A DNA stretch of 64,000 nt from JAEUIA01 sp038330085 (GTDB taxonomy: Bacteria > Planctomycetota > UBA1135 > GCA-002686595). Shown one piece after another: positions 59,524-64,000 of this stretch. A program made the position numbers and the translations under genes. Position 1 is the first letter of the stretch; every line of letters begins with the position of its first letter. The notes under the pieces are model-generated. The model was not told where the DNA came from. It searched no databases and was given only the letters and a program-made list of their open reading frames with translations. The stretch lies in contig JBBQNP010000004.1 in NCBI GenBank assembly GCA_038330085.1, forward strand, positions 1 to 64,000, written 5' to 3'.

Positions 59524-61101
59524 CTATCGACGCCCCCCATCCGAATCCCGAGGTCGTCGCACGAGGAACGCGCGCAAACGTCCGCTTTCCAGCACCTGGA
59601 GCACTTCGTCGCCGACAAGAACGCGCGACGTCTCCGTGTCGTAGACGTTGGGCGAGAGCACGCGCACCGTCTGCATGCCCGGCTCGATGTCCTCCACGCG
59701 CGCGATCGGCACCGAGGCGAAGCGGATGGGCGTGTTCGCGCTCGCCAGCCTGGGCGGCATCAGGACGTAGCCGAACTCGGGCACGGCCAGCGCATGCAAC
59801 AGCGGCCAGTCGGCGATCACGACCTGTCCCGTGCGCGCCTGGAGTCGGGCGCACAGCTCTTGATCGAGCAACAGGTCGTCGCGGTATTCCATCGATCGCT
59901 CGAGCAGCCAGCCGTCGTTGGAGACCAGCGGCTGTCCGGTGCGTGGATCGTTCCAGTCCGCCCAGTGCGTCGGATGAAAGCGTCCGTGCGAGTTGACGAT
60001 CGCGAACGCCCCGAAGACGAAGAGCAGGGCCGCGATCGCCCGACGGGGAACGTGCGCGCGCAAGGCCGCCAGCGACAACGCCGCGAGGAGAACCGGCCAC
60101 GCCTGCAGGAAGTAGCGCGGCAGCACGTTCACGTACTGGCAGAAGAATCCCACGAACGCGAGGAGGAACAGCGCGAGGTCGATCTCGAGCGCGGACGCAC
60201 GTTTGCGCGCCGCGCGCACGGCGATCCACGGCACGAGAAACAGGAAGAGCGCCAGGGCGATGCCGAACTCGGGCAGCGTCCACAAGCGCCGCGTGAGGAA
60301 CGGCACGAGCCCGCCGAAGAGCGTGATGCCCTCGGCCGACTTGCCGAACCGGGCCGCGACGACGAGCTCGAGCACGAAGCACGCGAACAGCACGGCGTGC
60401 ACGACGAGTCCCTCGAGCCGTCGTTTGCGGGTCGTGGCGCTCTCGCGGTCGCGGTCGATTCCAAACCACGCCGGACGCACACCGCGCAGCACGAGCGCCG
60501 CCAGGTTCGAGACGACGAGGATGACGGCCGTCGGCTTGGTGAAGAATGCAACGACCGACCAGACGCTCGCCGCGCGGTATCTCCCGCGCGAAACGGCGCC
60601 GATCGAAAACAGCGTGCAGGCTGCGAGCAGCACGTCCATGTTCATCTGGCACGCGAGCGCGCGGAACATGGGCTGCACCAGGAGTGCCAGCGAGAGCAAC
60701 GCCGCGAGCCCGGCCCCCGCTTCGTCACGCACGAGGCGGAAGAGTTCCGCGACGATGGCCGCTGCGGCCGCGAACGACACGAGGTGCAACACGGCGAACG
60801 TGCTCGCCGGAGCCAAGCCGATCTCTTCGAAGGCGCCCGTGATCCACGGGTACGCGTTGAACGCGTACACGCAGGCACCGCCGTCCTGAAACCGGCCTCC
60901 GTCGCGCAGCAGTGCGATGGGCGAAAACGAATGCGTCGCCAGCCAGTGTCCTTGCGCGAACGCTCCCATCAACGCGTCCCAGTAGGGCGGATCCTGCAGG
61001 CAGCGCCAGTGCACGCTTGTGATCAGCACGAACAGAAGCGCGAACAAGCGCGCGAACGATGCGCGGCGCAGGAGCTCCAGCGTGTTCGCCGCGCGGTTCA
61101 T
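59524..61101 (-). CDS. GT-C type membrane glycosyltransferase-like protein
   Basis: A 525-residue protein with about ten membrane helices. The first exported loop has LQDPPYWDALMGAFAQGHWL (about 35-54), in the place of the DD/DE motif of GT39-like enzymes. CQMNMDVLLAACTLF and VVAFFTKPTAVILVVSN resemble the same families. The C-terminal 130 residues are soluble. Its start overlaps the GT4 gene stop by four bases, so the two probably act in one glycan pathway. Confidence 0.72.
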   Translation of the reverse strand: MNRAANTLELLRRASFARLFALLFVLITSVHWRCLQDPPYWDALMGAFAQGHWLATHSFSPIALLRDGGRFQDGGACVYAFNAYPWITGAFEEIGLAPASTFAVLHLVSFAAAAAIVAELFRLVRDEAGAGLAALLSLALLVQPMFRALACQMNMDVLLAACTLFSIGAVSRGRYRAASVWSVVAFFTKPTAVILVVSNLAALVLRGVRPAWFGIDRDRESATTRKRRLEGLVVHAVLFACFVLELVVAARFGKSAEGITLFGGLVPFLTRRLWTLPEFGIALALFLFLVPWIAVRAARKRASALEIDLALFLLAFVGFFCQYVNVLPRYFLQAWPVLLAALSLAALRAHVPRRAIAALLFVFGAFAIVNSHGRFHPTHWADWNDPRTGQPLVSNDGWLLERSMEYRDDLLLDQELCARLQARTGQVVIADWPLLHALAVPEFGYVLMPPRLASANTPIRFASVPIARVEDIEPGMQTVRVLSPNVYDTETSRVLVGDEVLQVLESGRLRAFLVRRPRDSDGGRR

Positions 61102-62303
61102 GCACGCGCGCGCGAGCTTGCCAGCACGCCTGCGTAGATCTCGGTGTACGCCGACACCATCTGCTCCGGCAGGAAACCCTCGGCGACGCGCGCCGGCCCC
61201 GCGGCGCCCAGTCGATGCGCGAGATCGCGGTCCGACGCGAGACGCTGGATCGCTTCCGCCAGAGCACCCGCGTCATCGGGAGGCACGAGCAGACCTGTGC
61301 GCTCGTGCACGACGGCTTCCGCGAGGCCGCCGACACGGCTCGCGATCACCGGTCGCGAGGCGGCCATCGCTTCGAGCGCGGACACGCCCAGCCCCTCGCG
61401 CCGCGCGGGGAGCACGAGCGCGTCGCAACCCGCGAGCAGGTCGCCCGGATCCTCTCGTCGGCCGAGGAACGCGACACGCACGCCGAGCCGCTGTGCGTGG
61501 GCTTCGAGCTGTGCGCGCTCGGGTCCGTCGCCGGCGATCCACGCGACGACGTCGACGCGCTGCGCTCCGACGGCAGAACGCGCGACGGGTTCGTTCTGCG
61601 CGCCGAGCCGTTCGTGCGCAGCGGATCGATCCCGCGCGCCGACCTGCCCGCCTGGGCCGAGTTGTCCCAAAGCGTCGAGCAGCACGTCGATCCCCTTGCG
61701 CGGAACGAGCGACGCCAGCGCGAGCAGGACGAACTGAGCCGCGCTCGCGCCCAGCTCCGCACGCACCGCATCTCTTCCGCGCGCGACCACGACGCGAGCC
61801 GGATCGATGGCGCTCGGCACGACGAGGATGCGCGCCGGTTCGACGCCGCCCCGCTCGAGGCAGTCCCGCACCGCCGGCGAGATCGCGACCGCGCAGCGCA
61901 CGAGCCTTCCGTACACGAGACGCGTGCGCCAGCTCCGGCTCACGCGCCGGTCCATGCGCCGCGTCGTGATCGCCGGCATCTCGGCCGCGCGCGCCGCCAA
62001 CCCGCCGAGCCAGGTCGCGCGGCCCGTGTGCAGGTGGACGATGTCCGGCGCGATCTCGCGCAGCACGCGGGACATCTCGACGACCGCGCCGATGTCGAGG
62101 TCGCCGCGCATGCGCACGGCGTGGGTTTCGAACCCGCGGTCGCGCGCGCGCTCACCCGCGCGGCTTCCGGGTGGGGACACGAGCACGCTGCGGTACCCGC
62201 GCGCGCGCAGACCCTCCATGAGCAGGAAGACCTGCACCTCTCCGCCCGAGAAGCCCGTTTCGGCGTCGACGTGCGCGATGCAGAGGGGCGTGTGCGAAGA
62301 CAT
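61098..62303 (-). CDS. Glycosyltransferase family 4 (GT-B) protein
   Basis: A 401-residue cytoplasmic enzyme. The N-domain opens IAHVDAETGFSGGEVQVFLL, with the GGEVQV donor-domain loop. IVHLHTGRATWLGGLAAR is near 88 and IPS-type ILVVPSAIDPARV near 160. The C-domain has LASLVPRKGIDVLLDAL, IAGDGPERAQLE and the catalytic EGLGVSALEAMAASRPV (E-x7-E, about 310-318). Between RKGIDVLLDAL and IAGDGPE lies an extra loop of about 28 residues (GARDRSAAHERLGAQNEP...) not usual for the family. Confidence 0.9.
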   Translation of the reverse strand: MSSHTPLCIAHVDAETGFSGGEVQVFLLMEGLRARGYRSVLVSPPGSRAGERARDRGFETHAVRMRGDLDIGAVVEMSRVLREIAPDIVHLHTGRATWLGGLAARAAEMPAITTRRMDRRVSRSWRTRLVYGRLVRCAVAISPAVRDCLERGGVEPARILVVPSAIDPARVVVARGRDAVRAELGASAAQFVLLALASLVPRKGIDVLLDALGQLGPGGQVGARDRSAAHERLGAQNEPVARSAVGAQRVDVVAWIAGDGPERAQLEAHAQRLGVRVAFLGRREDPGDLLAGCDALVLPARREGLGVSALEAMAASRPVIASRVGGLAEAVVHERTGLLVPPDDAGALAEAIQRLASDRDLAHRLGAAGPARVAEGFLPEQMVSAYTEIYAGVLASSRARA

Positions 62304-62719
62304 CGGCAGCCGACCGACACTCTACTGGTCGCTGCGGCTCGAAGCGCGACCTGCTGCATGAACACAGCCGGACTGCGCGAAACCGCTCGGGCGATCCGAG
62401 GCTGGGACGCAAGCGGTTTGCGGCATGCGATGTGTGTACTCGGCGCCGAACCGCAAGCGAGCCTGCACCCGCGATCAGGGTGGCGGCTCGCTGTGCGATT
62501 CCGCTGTGCGCGCCCGCACGCAGGGCACGCGTCCTCGAGGCTGGGTCGGCGCGATTCCGAGGGACCGTGATTCCGAGGGAGCAGGTGACGGCCGGCGACA
62601 CCGCGGGTACCCCGTGCGAGGATAGGCGTCGCGGGGGAGTCGGAAACGTCGCAGCCATTCGTCCCGGATGGCGCGCGCCCGAGCGGGGAAGACGCGAACA
62701 GGGAGAAGCGAGAACGAAC
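62304..62719. other. 416-bp intergenic region between divergent genes
   Basis: It separates the GT4 gene from the partial HEAT gene. No gene is supported. A 12-bp direct repeat GATTCCGAGGGA occurs twice 18 bp apart (about 62553-62582). It must hold promoters for both directions, but none is clear by eye. Confidence 0.4.
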
Positions 62720-64000
62720 ATGATCACGAGACCGCTCGTCTTGACCACGCTCCTCAGCGCCGCGCTCGCGGCCACGCTCGCCGCCACATTCGCCGAAGCC
62801 GCGGTCGCTCACGGTGGGACCTATTCGCCCGCCGTACCCGCTCCGGCAAAACCCACGGGACTGCCCCCGCCTGGTGGACCCGCGGGAGGAACGAACAACG
62901 GTCCGGGGGACACCGTGCCGCCCGGTCCTTCGACCGGTTCGACGCCCGGACCAACGGGGCCCAAGACCGGAGGCGGAACCAGCGGACCGTCGGGACCGTC
63001 GACGCCTGCGCATCCTTCAGGTCCGACGACCGGAGGAGGCGGCGGCGGATCCAAGCCCGGGCCGACCACGCCCTCGCAGCCCAAGTCACCGAGCGGACCT
63101 TCGACGGCGGGCCTGGCCGACAGCGCCGATCCGACGTCGTGGGAATCGTGGTGGTACTTCAACAAGGACCGCTACCTCGAGCTCAAGGCGCACGTGGTCG
63201 CGCTCGAGGTCACGACCGGATCCGACAACGACTTCCTCGGGATCGGACACGCGTCCGTCGATGCGAACGTCGTCTCCGATCGCGTCATCCCCGTGCTGCT
63301 CGGGATCCTCGAGAAGGATCGCCAGCAGGACGTCGTGACCGGCGGCATGGTGGCCCTCGCGCGGCTCGCCGACGGTCCGCTCAGCGCGCGCGCCCCGGAT
63401 CTCGCGCGCGTGTTCGCGGGTTTCGCGGACGATCCGAACCAGGAGATCTCCGAGACGTCGGTCATCGCGCGCGGCATCGTCGGCGACGAATCGTCGGTCA
63501 GCGAGCTCGCAGACTTGCTCGAGAACGCTGCGCCCATTCGCGCGCGCCACGGCGGCCATGCGATCGCGTCGCGCACGCGCGCGTTCGCGGCCTTCGCGCT
63601 CGGCTTGATCGGCGCGCGCACGCACAACGAGGACCTGCGTCGGTTCATCGTGCACCACATCGTGCGCACGCTGCGCGAGGACTCCGAAGCGACGCCCGAC
63701 GTCGGGGTGGCGTGCGTGACGGCGCTGGGGTTGACGCCGCTCGCCTGGGCCCGGAACGGCACCGAGGACGTGCACTCGCCCGCGACGCCCGCTGCTGCAC
63801 GCAAAGGCACGGGAACGGCGAGCGCATCGCGCGAAACCGAGCTCGATTGCCTGCTCGCGCTCCTGGCCGACACGCGGGGCGACCGCTGGGTGCGTGCGCA
63901 CGTGCCGACCGCGCTCGCGCGCCTCGCGACCGGGGCGAGCTCCGCCGCCTCCGAGGAGATCATGCGCACGTTGCTCGAACGCATGCCGGAAGCCGCGCGC
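62720..64000 (+). CDS. Secreted HEAT-repeat protein, 3' end outside window
   Basis: 427 codons are visible from ATG 62720, with no stop. The signal peptide (TTLLSAALAATLAATFAEAA) is followed by a Gly/Pro/Ser/Thr-rich linker (about 30-135, with GGGTSGPSGPSTP). Next come WESWWYFNKDRYLELKAHV, a segment I know from exported planctomycete HEAT proteins, and then paired helices such as VVTGGMVALARLAD and TRAFAAFALGLIG typical of HEAT repeats. A second protein of the same general class lies at 14.1-17.4 kb. Function unknown; likely a periplasmic scaffold. Confidence 0.78.
   Translation, partial: MITRPLVLTTLLSAALAATLAATFAEAAVAHGGTYSPAVPAPAKPTGLPPPGGPAGGTNNGPGDTVPPGPSTGSTPGPTGPKTGGGTSGPSGPSTPAHPSGPTTGGGGGGSKPGPTTPSQPKSPSGPSTAGLADSADPTSWESWWYFNKDRYLELKAHVVALEVTTGSDNDFLGIGHASVDANVVSDRVIPVLLGILEKDRQQDVVTGGMVALARLADGPLSARAPDLARVFAGFADDPNQEISETSVIARGIVGDESSVSELADLLENAAPIRARHGGHAIASRTRAFAAFALGLIGARTHNEDLRRFIVHHIVRTLREDSEATPDVGVACVTALGLTPLAWARNGTEDVHSPATPAAARKGTGTASASRETELDCLLALLADTRGDRWVRAHVPTALARLATGASSAASEEIMRTLLERMPEAAR

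Noticed and set aside
62121..62140. GTTTCGAACCC-like bases resembling a tRNA T-loop
   Set aside because: They lie inside the GT4 coding sequence and no cloverleaf can be built around them. No tRNA was found anywhere in the window.

Overview
This window is chromosomal DNA from a high-GC bacterium, most likely a planctomycete. The sequence itself points that way: a sulfatase-like gene, secreted HEAT-repeat proteins, a large NHL-propeller protein next to a di-haem cytochrome c peroxidase, DUF4434 and DUF1570-like families, and a secreted Cys/Gly-rich protein with a GDGSGTACPCGN motif that I associate with the marine Poly30/Pla163-type clade. That taxonomic placement is inference. I found no rRNA, tRNA, CRISPR array, transposase or phage gene.

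Layout. 1-10.5 kb (minus): a 5' sulfatase-like gene cut by the window edge, then a full, translationally coupled moxR-DUF58-batABCDE aerotolerance-type operon. 10.7-17.4 kb: an S41 protease and an HtrA-like protease in divergent orientation, a small lytic transglycosylase, and a 1099-residue secreted HEAT protein. 17.5-24.8 kb: a cobalamin-binding-type protein, a ParA ATPase, a DUF4160/DUF2442 pair, an SGNH hydrolase, a lipoprotein, a DUF4434-like protein and a TerC membrane protein. 25.0-33.6 kb (plus): a compact arginine cluster argR-C-B-D-F-G-H-J, enough for the cyclic acetyl-glutamate route to arginine. 33.9-43.5 kb: a secreted protein, an MscS channel, a DUF2238 membrane protein, then NHL/YtkA-like protein, cytochrome c peroxidase and two membrane-anchored unknowns. 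43.6-62.3 kb: a membrane glycosyltransferase, RecG, a lower-GC islet with two unknown exported proteins, a pair of PH-domain membrane proteins, three tandem related secreted proteins that look like inactive gluzincin peptidases, MgtE, a lipoprotein with a TIM-barrel-like domain, and two more glycosyltransferases. The window ends inside another secreted HEAT protein.

The most unusual feature is a dispersed palindromic repeat family (called R1 here), bounded by variants of GGTGCCAGGCACC. It occurs as 48-bp and 78-bp forms in intergenic spaces at 12.1, 13.4 and 24.0 kb. A 183-bp mosaic of it (61 codons, so the frame is kept) sits inside the cobalamin-binding protein gene at 18.1-18.3 kb, and a minimal core is translated within the DUF58 gene at 8.8 kb. 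Both unit lengths are multiples of three. This resembles the protein-embedded palindromic elements of Rickettsia, but in an unrelated lineage and sequence. A second dispersed palindromic family (R2) occurs at 12.2 and 55.4 kb.

Many genes are joined by 1-4 base start/stop overlaps (ATGA, GTGA, TGATG), which indicates translational coupling in the bat, arg and peroxidase operons. All starts are my own choices from sequence; the doubtful ones are marked.
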